Shown here piece by piece: positions 16,544 through 25,850 of a DNA stretch of 64,000 nt (position 1 is the first letter of the stretch; every line of letters begins with the position of its first letter). Source of the DNA: Gemmatimonadota bacterium (lineage in GTDB: Bacteria > Gemmatimonadota > Gemmatimonadetes > Longimicrobiales > Gaopeijiaceae); assembly GCA_022825135.1 (NCBI GenBank), contig JAJDYN010000002.1:1-64000 (forward strand). The letters run 5' to 3'. The translations under genes were made by a program, and so were the position numbers. The notes under the pieces are model-generated. The model saw only the letters and a program-made list of their open reading frames with translations. It was not told where the DNA came from and ran no database searches.

Positions 16544-17839
16544 GTGGCGAAATCAAGCGCGGTATGCCGAACGAGCCTGTTCCTGGCGGCCTCGCTGGCG
16601 GCGTGCGCGACCTGGCCGGCCCCGGCGGCTGGGGACCAGGAGCCGGCTCCCGGGGGTCAGGGATTCCCGGAGCCGGAACCGGGCTCCGAACTCCGCGTCT
16701 CGCTCATTACCGTCGGAGCCGGACCCGTCGTCTACGAGATGTTCGGCCACAACGCCATCCGCATCCGGGATCCGGCCACGGGACTGGACGTCTCGTACAA
16801 CTGGGGCATGTTCGACGTCAGTCAGGAGGGCTTCTTCTGGCGTTTCCTCCTGGGAGACTGGCAGTACTGGATGGCCGGCCTCTCCTCCGAGGGAATGATC
16901 GCGCGGTACGTGGCCTCGGACCGCGGCGTCGTGGAACAGGACCTCGATCTGGCGCCGGCCCGGCGTCTCCAGCTGCTCGGGATGGTCGAACTCAATCGGC
17001 GCCCGGAGAACGCCTGGTACCGGTACCAGTACTTCCTCGACAACTGTTCGACGCGTGCCCGGGACGCCCTCGACGCGGTTCTGGGAGAGAGCCTGCGGGC
17101 GCGCTTCGCGAACCTCCCGGGCGAGACCTTCCGCTTCCACACCCGGCGGCTCACGGCAGGCAATGCGCTGGTCTACGTGTCGCTCGACTTCTTCATGAGC
17201 GGACGCGGCGACCGTCCCGTCACCGCATGGGACGAGATGTTCATTCCGATGATGATGCGGGATTTTCTGCGCGATACCGACCTGGTCACATCCGAAGCCG
17301 TACTGGACGAGCCGGCCCGCGTCCCCCCCGCCGAACCGCCCCCGCGCTTCCTCTGGTTCGCCCTGACCGGCGTGCTGGTGACGGGGTTGCTCGCGAGTTC
17401 GGCGTGGGTGGGCACCGCGGCGCGGGTCAGGGCCGCCAACCCGCGCGTATCCAGGCTCGCACGGGCGGAGTTCGCGGGGATCGCGGGGCTCTGGTCCCTC
17501 GTGGCGGGCCTTTCCGGGCTGGTGATGATCGTGTCGCACTTCACCGCCCACGAGTTCATGCACTGGAACGAGAACTTCCTCCAGGCCAACCCGCTGTCCC
17601 TGGTGCTGGCGGTTGCGCTCGTCCCGGCGGTCTTCGCCGGCAGGTGCCGCCGGCTGGCGACCCGAACGGCGCAGTTGGCGGCCGGGGTATCGGTCCTCGG
17701 CCTCGTGATGCAGGTTGTCCCGGGGATCGACCAGGTGAACGGCTACCACCTGGCGGTCGCGGTACCGGCGCACCTGGCAATCGCGTGGGGCCTGCAGGCC
17801 ATGGTGCGCGTCGACACGGAGCCGTCCGCCACAAGCTGA
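16544..17839 (+). CDS. DUF4105 (Lnb-like periplasmic) membrane protein
   Basis: A 431-residue envelope protein. The N-terminus carries a signal with lipobox-like SLAACATW. The DUF4105 domain covers about residues 50-250 (VYEMFGHNAIRIRD, YNWGMFDVSQEGFFWRFLLG, YQYFLDNCSTRARDAL with the conserved Asn-Cys-Ser). Four or five membrane helices follow (FALTGVLVTGLLASSAW, LWSLVAGLSGLVMIVSHF). The domain is related to a putative cysteine peptidase fold (NCS plus the FGHN His); enzymatic function is unproven. Start GTG 16544 follows GAGGTGAT. Confidence 0.75.
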   Translation: MAKSSAVCRTSLFLAASLAACATWPAPAAGDQEPAPGGQGFPEPEPGSELRVSLITVGAGPVVYEMFGHNAIRIRDPATGLDVSYNWGMFDVSQEGFFWRFLLGDWQYWMAGLSSEGMIARYVASDRGVVEQDLDLAPARRLQLLGMVELNRRPENAWYRYQYFLDNCSTRARDALDAVLGESLRARFANLPGETFRFHTRRLTAGNALVYVSLDFFMSGRGDRPVTAWDEMFIPMMMRDFLRDTDLVTSEAVLDEPARVPPAEPPPRFLWFALTGVLVTGLLASSAWVGTAARVRAANPRVSRLARAEFAGIAGLWSLVAGLSGLVMIVSHFTAHEFMHWNENFLQANPLSLVLAVALVPAVFAGRCRRLATRTAQLAAGVSVLGLVMQVVPGIDQVNGYHLAVAVPAHLAIAWGLQAMVRVDTEPSATS

Positions 17840-17924
17840 TCCCGCGGCGCGGGGCATGCGCCGCCACCATCAGGGACCGGCTCGACCGGGGAATGCGCAT
17901 GACACGTCGCAGCGAGGGAGGCCG

Positions 17925-19691
17925 ATGAGCCCGGGTGTCGACCGGCAGGACGTTCGCTACGAACCCGACGAGCGTCCTCCGCTCCCGATCACGGCCGGGC
18001 TTGGAATCCAGTACGCCATCCTGTGCATCGCGAGCGTCATCCTGACGCCCACCGTGATGATCACCGTGGCCGGCCTGGGCGACGCCTACCTGTCGTGGGC
18101 GGTGTGCGCGGCGCTGGTGATCAGCGGGGTGACGACGGCGATCCAGGCGCGCAAGGTGGGGCGCATCGGCGCCGGCTACATCCTCGTCATGGGCAGCACG
18201 AGCGCGTTCCTGGCGGTGAGCGTGACGGCCCTCGAGCAGGGCGGGCCGGGGATGCTCGCGACCCTGATCATCGCGTCGGCGCTGGTTCAGTTCGTTCTGG
18301 CGGCGCGGATGGCGCTCCTCAGGCGGATCTTCACGCCCATGGTCGCCGGCACCGTGCTGCTGCTCATCCCGGTCACCCTCTCGCCGCTCATCGTGCGCAA
18401 GCTGGGCGAGGTGCCCGCGGAGGTTTCGCCCGCCGCGGGCCCGGTCATCGCGGGGGTGACGCTGCTGGTCATGATCCTCGTTCCGCTTCGGGCCTCCGGG
18501 GCGCTCCGCCTGTGGGCACCGGCCATCGGCATCGTCGCGGGGTGCCTGACCGCGCGGCTGGGGTTCGGCCTGTACGACACCTCGGCGGTCGCGGAGGCTG
18601 CCTGGATCGGGCTGCCGCCGCTGGCCTATCCAGGTGTCGACCTCAGCTTCAGACCGGAGTTCTGGGCGCTTCTGCCGTCCTTCATCATGGTCACGCTGGT
18701 GGGCGCGCTGGATACGCTCGGGGACGCCATCGCCATTCAGCGGGTATCGTGGCGCAGGCCGCGCGCGATCGACTTTCGCTCCATCCAGGGCGCGATTGCG
18801 GCCGACGGCGTGGGCAATCTGCTCTCCGGACTTTCGGGGACGGTTCCGAACACCACCTACGGCATGAGCATCAGCGTCGCCGAGCTCACCGGCGTCGCCG
18901 CCCGCCGCATCGGGATCTGCGTCGGCATCGTCTTCGTGTCGCTCGCGTTTCTGCCCAAGTTCATCAACCTGATCATCGCGATCCCGGGGCCGGTCGTCGC
19001 GGCATATTTCATCATCATCGTTGCCCTGATCTTCGTCTTCGGGATGAAGATTCTGCTGCAGGAGGGCCTGGACTTTCGCAAGGGCCTGGTGGTGGGCGTC
19101 GCGTTCTGGCTCGGGCTCGCGTTCCAGTTCGACTGGATCTACCCGGAGTACTTCCAGGGGATATGGGGCGAGCTTCTCGGCAACGGCATGACCGTCGGCG
19201 GCTTCACCGTCATCCTGCTTGCGATGTTCGAGGAACTGGTCGGGGGGCGGCGGTCGCGTCTGAAGACCCGGCTCACGCCCGGAATCTGGTCCGAAATCGA
19301 CGACTTCATGGTGACGTTCGCCGCGCGCAAGCGCTGGGGCGAGGACATGGAGCGGCGCCTGCGCGCCGTGGGCGAGGAGACCGCGCACATCCTCATGCGC
19401 GGAGATGAAGAGAGAGATGGAGACGCGGACGAGTCGGAACGTCGCCTGCTTCTCATCGCCGGCAGCGACGGCGACGCAGCCGACCTCGAGTTCATCGCCA
19501 CCACCGACGAGACGAACATCGAGGACCAGCTGGTGATGCTGAGCGAGGGAGCCCCCACCGGCGGGTCGGAGATCCCGCTGAGGCTGCTCCGGCACTACGC
19601 CTCATCCATACGCCACCAGCAGTATCACGACATCGACATCCTGTCGATACGGGTGGAGAGCGCGGCGCAGCCGGGCGGGGGGATCGACTAG
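17925..19691 (+). CDS. NCS2-family nucleobase:cation symporter with C-terminal extension
   Basis: A 588-residue inner-membrane permease of the uracil/xanthine (NCS2) family, starting at ATG 17925 behind GAGGGAGG. About 13 hydrophobic segments span residues 20-450. The family signature region reads NLLSGLSGTVPNTTYGMS, where a Gln/Glu-containing motif is usual in xanthine/uracil carriers. Beyond residue 450 lies a soluble extension of about 130 residues (ARKRWGEDMERRLRAVGEET, then LQRRLLLIAGS-like strands) not found in ordinary members; it resembles a HATPase or anti-sigma-like fold only vaguely. Substrate unknown; a purine or pyrimidine base is expected. Confidence 0.8.
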   Translation: MSPGVDRQDVRYEPDERPPLPITAGLGIQYAILCIASVILTPTVMITVAGLGDAYLSWAVCAALVISGVTTAIQARKVGRIGAGYILVMGSTSAFLAVSVTALEQGGPGMLATLIIASALVQFVLAARMALLRRIFTPMVAGTVLLLIPVTLSPLIVRKLGEVPAEVSPAAGPVIAGVTLLVMILVPLRASGALRLWAPAIGIVAGCLTARLGFGLYDTSAVAEAAWIGLPPLAYPGVDLSFRPEFWALLPSFIMVTLVGALDTLGDAIAIQRVSWRRPRAIDFRSIQGAIAADGVGNLLSGLSGTVPNTTYGMSISVAELTGVAARRIGICVGIVFVSLAFLPKFINLIIAIPGPVVAAYFIIIVALIFVFGMKILLQEGLDFRKGLVVGVAFWLGLAFQFDWIYPEYFQGIWGELLGNGMTVGGFTVILLAMFEELVGGRRSRLKTRLTPGIWSEIDDFMVTFAARKRWGEDMERRLRAVGEETAHILMRGDEERDGDADESERRLLLIAGSDGDAADLEFIATTDETNIEDQLVMLSEGAPTGGSEIPLRLLRHYASSIRHQQYHDIDILSIRVESAAQPGGGID

Positions 19692-19900
19692 GAGCAGCCG
19701 TTCAATGCGGGCTCGGACGGGGTCGGCGGCGGCACGGAGTAGGGTCGAGCGAGGGAATGTTAGTACGATGATGTACATCGTAGCTAATCGTCACTTATCG
19801 CAGTAAACTCGCATAACATCGCCATAAATCGTCACCCGGCGTGACGTGGATACGGCAATCCCGGTCGCGATCCACGAACTTGAAACGACCTTCTTCATGG

Positions 19901-20731
19901 TCAACCCGAGGCCGCCTTCCGCGCCGGCTTCGCCGTCGTCCCTTCGTCCGCCTCTCCGCCCTCTCCCGCGATGCTCGCCTTCAGCGCCGCCATGAGGTCG
20001 ATGATCTGGGCCTGGGGCTCGGCCGAGGGCGCGACCGTGATCTGTTCGCCATCGATCTTCTGCTGGATGAGTTCCAGCTGGCGCTCGCGCACCTCGTCCT
20101 TGTAGTCGTCGGGCTCGAATTCCTCCGCGGTCCGCTGCTCGATCATCTGGACCGCCAGGTCGAGTTCCGCGGGGTTGATCTCCCCCTCCTCGACCGGGAC
20201 CTCGTCCCACGACCGGACCTCGGTCTTGTAGCGCAATTGCTCGAGCATCAACCCGTCCCTGTACGGGCGCACCATCACCAGGTACTGCTTGCCGCGGGTG
20301 GCGAAGCGGGCGACCGCCACGCGTCCCGTCTGCTCCAGCGCGGCCGCCAGCAGGCGATAGGCGCGGGCGCCGCCCCGGTCCGGCCCCAGGTAGTAGGCCC
20401 GGTCGAAGTACACCCGCTCCACCTGCTCGGCGGGGACGAACTCGGCAATCTCGATGGCGTCGGTCTTGGGCTGTTCCAGCACCTTGAGTTCATCGGGCTC
20501 AAGGATCACGAACTGGTTTTTCGCGAACTGGTATCCCTTGACCATGTCGTCCTTGGGCACGACTTGGTTGTTGTCGGGGTTGAAGTACTGCTGACGCACC
20601 CGGACGCCGGTCTTCCGGTCGATCCAGTTGAAGCTGACGCGCGCGCCCGACTTGCTGGTCGCGAACAGCTTCACCGGGATCGTGACGAGACCGAAGGAGA
20701 TGCTGGAGGTTCCGATCGCTCGTGCGGCCAT
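19901..20731 (-). CDS. ku: Ku protein, bacterial non-homologous end joining
   Basis: A 276-residue Ku core that forms a homodimeric ring on double-strand DNA ends and recruits LigD. It opens MAARAIGTSSISFGLVTIPV, the standard bacterial Ku start, followed by VSFNWIDRKTG and RVYFDRAYYLGPDRGG; a Lys/Ala-rich tail (TAKPARKAAS) ends the protein as in other Ku proteins. It is divergent from ligD with 79 bases between the starts, so one control region serves both. Start ATG 20731. Confidence 0.93.
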   Translation of the reverse strand: MAARAIGTSSISFGLVTIPVKLFATSKSGARVSFNWIDRKTGVRVRQQYFNPDNNQVVPKDDMVKGYQFAKNQFVILEPDELKVLEQPKTDAIEIAEFVPAEQVERVYFDRAYYLGPDRGGARAYRLLAAALEQTGRVAVARFATRGKQYLVMVRPYRDGLMLEQLRYKTEVRSWDEVPVEEGEINPAELDLAVQMIEQRTAEEFEPDDYKDEVRERQLELIQQKIDGEQITVAPSAEPQAQIIDLMAALKASIAGEGGEADEGTTAKPARKAASG

Positions 20732-20810
20732 GATGTCCCCGGGGAATCGGTATCCGTAATCGGCAGGGGAGCTTACATGATGGTTGCGAGGGTCGGCAAA
20801 GGGAAGGCCG

Positions 20811-23336
20811 ATGCCTGATCGCGCATCCCGCGACAAGCTCGCCGAGTATCGCGCGAAGCGGCAGGCGTCCCGCACCCCGGAGCCGTTCGGCGGCGCCTCG
20901 CTTGCCGGGAGCCGCCTCTTCGTGGTGCAGCAGCACGATGCCACGCGCCTGCACTGGGACTTCCGGCTGGAGCTCGACGGGGTGCTGCTCTCGTGGGCCG
21001 TTCCCAGGGGGCCGTCGCCCAACCCGCAGGACAAGCGCATGGCCGTCCACGTGGAGGATCACCCGCTGGACTACGCGGAATTCGAGGGGGTGATCCCGGA
21101 GGGCAACTACGGGGCCGGCTCGGTCATCCTGTGGGACAAGGGCGTGTGGGTGCCGGTCGAGGATCCGCGCGCGGGGCTCGAGAGCGGCAAGCTGCTCTTC
21201 GATTTGCGGGGCTTCAAGCTGAACGGCCGCTGGACGCTGGTGAAGACGCGCCAATCCGAGAACTCGTGGCTCCTGATCAAGGAGTCCGATGCGTGGGTGG
21301 ACGAGCGCGGCACCGGAGCCTACCCGGTCGAGTCGGTCTATTCGGGGCTCGCGGTGAACGAGGTGGCGCATCCGGAGCGGCGCCAGGCCGCCGTGGAGGA
21401 ACGGGCCCGGGAGCTGGGTGTGCGGGAGGGACGGGTCGAGTCCCGCACGGTGCGGCCGATGCTCGCGACCTCGCGCGACGCCCCGTTCACGCGCCCCGGG
21501 TGGGTGTTCGAGATCAAGTACGACGGCTACCGCATCATCGGGGCCCGCGAAGGGGGCGAGGCGGTGCTCTGGTCGAGGAACGGAAACGATCTCACCGCGA
21601 CCTTCCCGGAAATCGCCCGGGCCGTGCGCGGCCTCCCGTTCGGCCATGTGATCGTGGACGGCGAGGTGGTGGTCCACGACGCCGCCGGGCTGCCCAGCTT
21701 CGCCCGGCTGCAGAAGCGCGGCCGCCTGCAGAACCACGCCGACATCCAGCGCGCGGCGGTCGAGCTCCCCGCCCGCATGTACGTCTTCGACCTGCTGGCC
21801 GTGGGGGACCTGGACCTGCGCGGCCTGCCCCTGCTGGCGCGCAAGCAGGTGCTGCGCGAGGTGCTGCCTCCCGCGGGGCCGCTGCACTACTGCGATCACA
21901 TTCCCGAGACGGGCGAGGTGATGTACGAACACGTCACCCAGATGCGCCTCGAGGGCATCGTCGCCAAGAAGGCGGACAGCATCTACGTGTCAGCGCGTTC
22001 GGGCTCGTGGATGAAGATCCGGGCCGTGGAGACCGGGGACTTCGTCGTCGTGGGCTGGTCGGAGCCGCCGGAAGACCGGTCCGGGCTGAGTTCGCTGCAC
22101 CTGGCGCGCTACCGGGGCGACACGCTGGTGCACGCGGGCAGCGTCGGCACCGGGTTCACGGTCGAACAGCTCACCGACATCCGCGAGATGCTTCTGGAGA
22201 TCGAGGTCGGAGAGTGTCCGGCGACCGGAGAGGGGGTGTTCGTGGCCGGCCGGGTGCAACGCTGGGTCCGGCCCGAGCTGGTCGCGGAGGTGCGCTACAA
22301 GAACTGGACGGAGGCGGGTCTGCTGCGCCATCCGTCCTTTGTCCGCTTTCGCGAGGACAAACGGCCGCGGGAGTGCATCCTCGAGGACGACGCGGCATCG
22401 GGCGAGGCGCTGGCCGAGCCCCTGCCGGTGCGGGCCCCGAGCGTCGCGCGCGATGTGCATTTCACCAACCTGGACAAGGTGTTCTGGCCGGAGGAGGGCT
22501 ACACCAAGGGCGATCTCATCGACTACTACCGGGCCATCTCGCCCTGGCTGCTCCCGTATCTCGCGGACCGAGCCCTGGTCATGACGCGCTACCCGGACGG
22601 CATCGACGGCAAGTCGTTCTACCAGAAGGACGCGCCCGAATGGGCCCCGGACTGGCTGCGCACCGAGACGGTCTTCTCGGAGAGCTCCGGGCGCGATCTG
22701 AACTACTTCGTCGCCGATTCGCCGGAGGCCATCCTCTACATCGCGAACATGGGCACCATCCCGCTGCACATCTGGCACAGCCGCCTGGAGACGCCTTCCC
22801 GCCCGGACTGGTGCGTGCTGGACCTGGATCCCAAAGACGCTTCGTTCAGCGATGTCATCCGCGTGGCCCGATGCATCCGCAGGGTGTGCGGGGAGGCGGG
22901 ACTGCCCTGCTACGTGAAGACGAGCGGGTCGTCAGGGCTGCATGTCATGATCCCGCTGGGGCGGCGCTGCACCTACGAGCAGTCGCAGCTGTTCGGCGGG
23001 GTGATGAGCCGCGTGATCGCGGTCGAGCTGCCGGAGATCGCCACGGTGGAGCGGCGGGTGAGCCGGCGCGAGGGCAAGGTCTACCTGGACTATCTGCAGA
23101 ACGGCCACGGCAAGCTGATCGCGGCTCCCTTCTGCGTGCGGCCCAGGCCGGGCGCCCCGGTCTCCATGCCGCTCGAGTGGAGCGAGGTGGAGGACGGGCT
23201 GGCCATCGAGCAGCACACCATCCGGACCGCGCCCGCGCGCATGGCCGCCCTGGGAGGGGACCCGCTGGCCGCGGTGCTGGAAGAGGAGCCCGACCTGGTT
23301 GCCGCGCTCGAGCGGTTGATGGGGTGGTTGAGTTAG
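20811..23336 (+). CDS. ligD: Multifunctional DNA ligase D
   Basis: An 841-residue three-domain end-joining enzyme in the order phosphoesterase - ligase - polymerase. Residues 30-190 are the 3'-phosphoesterase (QQHDATRLHWDFRLELDG, VPEGNYGAG-like block). The ATP-dependent ligase follows, with nucleotidyl-accepting lysine in FEIKYDGYRII (about residue 236). The AEP-type polymerase/primase occupies residues about 550-835 (VFWPEEGYTKGDLIDYY, CVLDLDPKDASF with its metal aspartates, VKTSGSSGLHVMIPL). ATG 20811 follows GGGAAGG. It partners the divergent ku gene. Complete by eye. Confidence 0.95.
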   Translation: MPDRASRDKLAEYRAKRQASRTPEPFGGASLAGSRLFVVQQHDATRLHWDFRLELDGVLLSWAVPRGPSPNPQDKRMAVHVEDHPLDYAEFEGVIPEGNYGAGSVILWDKGVWVPVEDPRAGLESGKLLFDLRGFKLNGRWTLVKTRQSENSWLLIKESDAWVDERGTGAYPVESVYSGLAVNEVAHPERRQAAVEERARELGVREGRVESRTVRPMLATSRDAPFTRPGWVFEIKYDGYRIIGAREGGEAVLWSRNGNDLTATFPEIARAVRGLPFGHVIVDGEVVVHDAAGLPSFARLQKRGRLQNHADIQRAAVELPARMYVFDLLAVGDLDLRGLPLLARKQVLREVLPPAGPLHYCDHIPETGEVMYEHVTQMRLEGIVAKKADSIYVSARSGSWMKIRAVETGDFVVVGWSEPPEDRSGLSSLHLARYRGDTLVHAGSVGTGFTVEQLTDIREMLLEIEVGECPATGEGVFVAGRVQRWVRPELVAEVRYKNWTEAGLLRHPSFVRFREDKRPRECILEDDAASGEALAEPLPVRAPSVARDVHFTNLDKVFWPEEGYTKGDLIDYYRAISPWLLPYLADRALVMTRYPDGIDGKSFYQKDAPEWAPDWLRTETVFSESSGRDLNYFVADSPEAILYIANMGTIPLHIWHSRLETPSRPDWCVLDLDPKDASFSDVIRVARCIRRVCGEAGLPCYVKTSGSSGLHVMIPLGRRCTYEQSQLFGGVMSRVIAVELPEIATVERRVSRREGKVYLDYLQNGHGKLIAAPFCVRPRPGAPVSMPLEWSEVEDGLAIEQHTIRTAPARMAALGGDPLAAVLEEEPDLVAALERLMGWLS

Positions 23337-23454
23337 CGGGCCGGGCCGTGAGCGAGTTGCCCGTGCATCGACCGGCGACGGCTATGGCGCACGGCCATGA
23401 GGATGGTGACGGCTGCGGAGCCCCGCCATGAAGGCGGCGACATTCCGCCCCGAA

Positions 23455-23535
23455 GACCCTCCGCAGAGTGTTGCATAATCAAAAAGGCAACATATTGTTG
23501 CATCTGCAGTTTTGCAACACCGTGCAGAGGGGCCC
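23455..23535 (+). repeat. 81-bp dispersed palindromic repeat, copy A
   Basis: The element has CCCTCCGCAGAG / GTGCAGAGGGGCCC ends and internal TGTTGCAT, GGCAACA, TTGTTGCAT and TGCAACA motifs that can pair with one another. A copy of the same length lies at 47068-47148 on the opposite strand with roughly 80 percent identity by eye. It sits in the gap between ligD and the next, convergent gene. It carries no open frame worth naming and is best described as a miniature intergenic repeat. Confidence 0.75.
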
Positions 23536-23544
23536 GGGTGGGGG

Positions 23545-24249
23545 TCATTGCGACGACGAGATCCATCCCGCCACCGCGTCCGCCACCTCCGCCATCACTT
23601 CCTCGTGGGTGCGGCCGCTTCTCTTGAGCACCTTGAACGAGTGGTCCCCGCCGTCGACCACGTGCAGCGTGGCGCGGGACCCCAGCCGCTCGACCACCGG
23701 GCGCAGGAAGTCCAGGTTGGCCAGCCGGTCGCGCGTGCCCTGGACGAACAGCAGGGGCAGGTCGACCTGGTGTAGATGCTCGCTCCGCTCGATGCCGGGG
23801 GGCTTGCCGATGCCGTGCAGGGGGAAGCCCAGGAAGACGATCCCGCGCACGCCCGCGAGCGGGGCGTCCGCCGCGGCCAGCGAGGTCATGCGGCCGCCCA
23901 TGGACTTGCCCCCCGCGAACAGCGGCAGGTCGGGCGCGGCCTGGTGCGCCGCCTCCACCGCCTGCCGCACCGTGGCGGTCAGGATGCGTTGCGGGTTGGG
24001 GTACCGCCGGCCCGCCTCCATGTAGGGGAACTGGTAGCGGAGGGTGGCGACCCCGCGCCCGGCCAGCAGCCCCGCCATCTCCTCCATGAAGACGTGGCGC
24101 ATGCCCGCACCCGCGCCGTGTCCGAGGACCAGCAGTGCACTCGCTTCGGAGGGCCGCACCAGCAGCGCCGAGACGGAGCCCCCGGCGACCTCGAAGGAGA
24201 GGGTACGGGCCTGCTTCATCCGCCGCTCGCGCTCGTCCGCGGCGCTCAT
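23545..24249 (-). CDS. Alpha/beta hydrolase (dienelactone hydrolase / KANL3-Tex30 type)
   Basis: A 234-residue cytosolic alpha/beta hydrolase. The oxyanion region is VLGHGAGAGMRHVFMEE, the nucleophile elbow GKSMGGRMTSLA (Ser about 116), then LPLLFVQGTRDRLANL carries the acidic residue and VVDGGDHSFKVLKRSG the histidine. This set is typical of the KANL3/Tex30 branch annotated as dienelactone-hydrolase-like. The substrate is unknown. It ends a minus-strand run with the MoaD-like and BNR genes, 13 bases after the former. M11 is a possible later start. Confidence 0.8.
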   Translation of the reverse strand: MSAADERERRMKQARTLSFEVAGGSVSALLVRPSEASALLVLGHGAGAGMRHVFMEEMAGLLAGRGVATLRYQFPYMEAGRRYPNPQRILTATVRQAVEAAHQAAPDLPLFAGGKSMGGRMTSLAAADAPLAGVRGIVFLGFPLHGIGKPPGIERSEHLHQVDLPLLFVQGTRDRLANLDFLRPVVERLGSRATLHVVDGGDHSFKVLKRSGRTHEEVMAEVADAVAGWISSSQ

Positions 24250-24262
24250 CCGCGGCGCCCGC

Positions 24263-24538
24263 TCATCCGCCGCTGATCGCGGGAAGCACGAGGATCTCGC
24301 TGGCGGCCTCCACCCCCGTTTCCAGCCCGCCCGTAAAGCGGATGTTCTCGCCGTCCACGAAGATGTTCACATGGGGCCGCAGCGCACCCTGTTCGGTCAT
24401 CAGCCGGTCATAGAGGCCGGGGTGGGCAGCCCTCAGCGCGCCGAGCACTCCGCCGACTTCGTCCCTGCCGCCGGCCACCTCCACCACCGCCCGCTCGCCG
24501 GCCAGCTCCCGCAGCGCCTCCGGCAGCACGATCCTCAC
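24263..24538 (-). CDS. MoaD/ThiS-family ubiquitin-like sulfur carrier
   Basis: A 91-residue beta-grasp protein. GTG 24538 overlaps the stop of the BNR-repeat gene as GTGA, so the two are coupled. The sequence has MRIVLPEALRELAG at the start, PHVNIFVDGENIRF in the middle and ends in SGG, the C-terminal di-glycine that is activated as thiocarboxylate in MoaD/ThiS. No E1-like activating enzyme is nearby. The pairing with a BNR/propeller protein is seen in several phyla, but the sulfur acceptor is unknown. Confidence 0.75.
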   Translation of the reverse strand: MRIVLPEALRELAGERAVVEVAGGRDEVGGVLGALRAAHPGLYDRLMTEQGALRPHVNIFVDGENIRFTGGLETGVEAASEILVLPAISGG

Positions 24539-25644
24539 GCCACGCACGCCTTCACGCACACGACCGGCGGAAGTCCGTCGCGCACCAGCTCCCAGGAATC
24601 GCCGTCGTCGCGCGAGGCGTACACCTTGCCGCTGCGCGTCCCGAAGAACACCTGACCGGGCGCCAGCGTCGCGAGCGCATCGCGCAGCACCGTTTCGTAC
24701 GCGTTCTCCTGCGGAAGCCCCTCGGTGAGCGGGTGCCAGCTCGCCCCGCCGTCCCGCGTCCGGTACACGCGCAGCTTCGCGTCCGGCGTGCAGCGGAAGC
24801 CGTCCGACTCGATGGGCACGATGTAGACGGTGTCGGGATCCCCCGGATGCATCGCCATGGCGAAGCCGAAGTCCGAGGGAACCCCGTTGGCGATGTCGAC
24901 CCAGGTATCCCCCCAGTCCTCGCTCCTGTAGAGCCCCCAGTGGTTCTGCAGGAAGAGCCGCCCCGGGTTCACGGGATGATGCGCGATCTTGTGCACGCAC
25001 TGTCCGAACTCGGGGTGCTTGTCGGGGAGGAACTCCGCGCGCACGCCGTGGTTGCGCGCCACCCACGTGGCTCCGCCGTCGTCGCTCCGGTAGGCGCCCG
25101 CCGCCGAAATGGCGATCATCATGCGCCCGCCCGGCTCGCCGTCCCCGACGATGGTGTGCAGGCAGAGCCCGCCCGCGCCCGGCTGCCAGCGCTCGCGGTG
25201 GGGATGGTTCAGCAGGCCCTCCACCGGCCGCCATGAGTCCCCGGCGTCGCGCGACTCGAAGAGGCACGCGGGCTCGACCCCCAGGTGGATCACGTCGGGT
25301 TCGGCCTCCGAACCCGGCCGGATCTGCCAGATGCGCTTGAGCGATAGCCCCGAATCCTCCGGAAACCTGACCGGGCGCTCATCCTTCCCGGACCAGCTCC
25401 CCCCGAAATCGTCGGAGAAGCGGAGCGTGGTCCCCCAGAAGGGGCTGCCCGGCGCCGCCCACAGACGCGACCGGCCGGCGCGGTCGTCGTACGCCATCGC
25501 GTAGACTTCCTCGCCCGGAAAGTGCGGCCCGTCCAGGTCCCAGCCGCCCCCGACGCGCGCGCGGCCCAGGAAGGCCCCCTTGGTCGTCCCCAGCAGCAGC
25601 ACTGTATCCCCGCCGGAGACCTCGAACCGCGCCGATGTCTTCAT
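24535..25644 (-). CDS. BNR/WD40-type repeat protein (exo-alpha-sialidase-like propeller)
   Basis: A 369-residue protein without a signal peptide, starting at ATG 25644. Asp-box-like repeats recur: TLRFSDDFGGSWSG, LFESRDAGDSWRPVEG, AYRSDDGGATWVARN, LYRSEDWGDTWVDIANG, VYRTRDGGASWHPLTEG and VYASRDDGDSWELVRDG. They mark the blades of a sialidase/VPS10-like propeller, but sialidase catalytic residues cannot be seen. Six cysteine residues include CVKACVA at the C-terminus. It is coupled by a GTGA overlap to a MoaD/ThiS-like gene, suggesting a joint, sulfur-related role (inference). Confidence 0.75.
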   Translation of the reverse strand: MKTSARFEVSGGDTVLLLGTTKGAFLGRARVGGGWDLDGPHFPGEEVYAMAYDDRAGRSRLWAAPGSPFWGTTLRFSDDFGGSWSGKDERPVRFPEDSGLSLKRIWQIRPGSEAEPDVIHLGVEPACLFESRDAGDSWRPVEGLLNHPHRERWQPGAGGLCLHTIVGDGEPGGRMMIAISAAGAYRSDDGGATWVARNHGVRAEFLPDKHPEFGQCVHKIAHHPVNPGRLFLQNHWGLYRSEDWGDTWVDIANGVPSDFGFAMAMHPGDPDTVYIVPIESDGFRCTPDAKLRVYRTRDGGASWHPLTEGLPQENAYETVLRDALATLAPGQVFFGTRSGKVYASRDDGDSWELVRDGLPPVVCVKACVA

Positions 25645-25850
25645 TGCCACATCCTGAGCATCGTCTTCCACGTCCTGGCATCCCCTTGCAAGAGCCCCCG
25701 GCAAAGGGGCAGGTCGAGAAATCTCCCTGATCAGCAACCCGTTGAAGACTATCGGGAACCGGGGCGGACACAAGACTTGGCGACTGCGCCCCGCGGCTCC
25801 GGGGGTGATGTCGTCTGGCGCATCCCCGGGCTCCCGTGCATCATTCCGCC

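Noticed and set aside
19778..19900. Short frames downstream of ku encoding a basic tail
   Set aside because: No ribosome-binding site or recognisable family; treated as intergenic.
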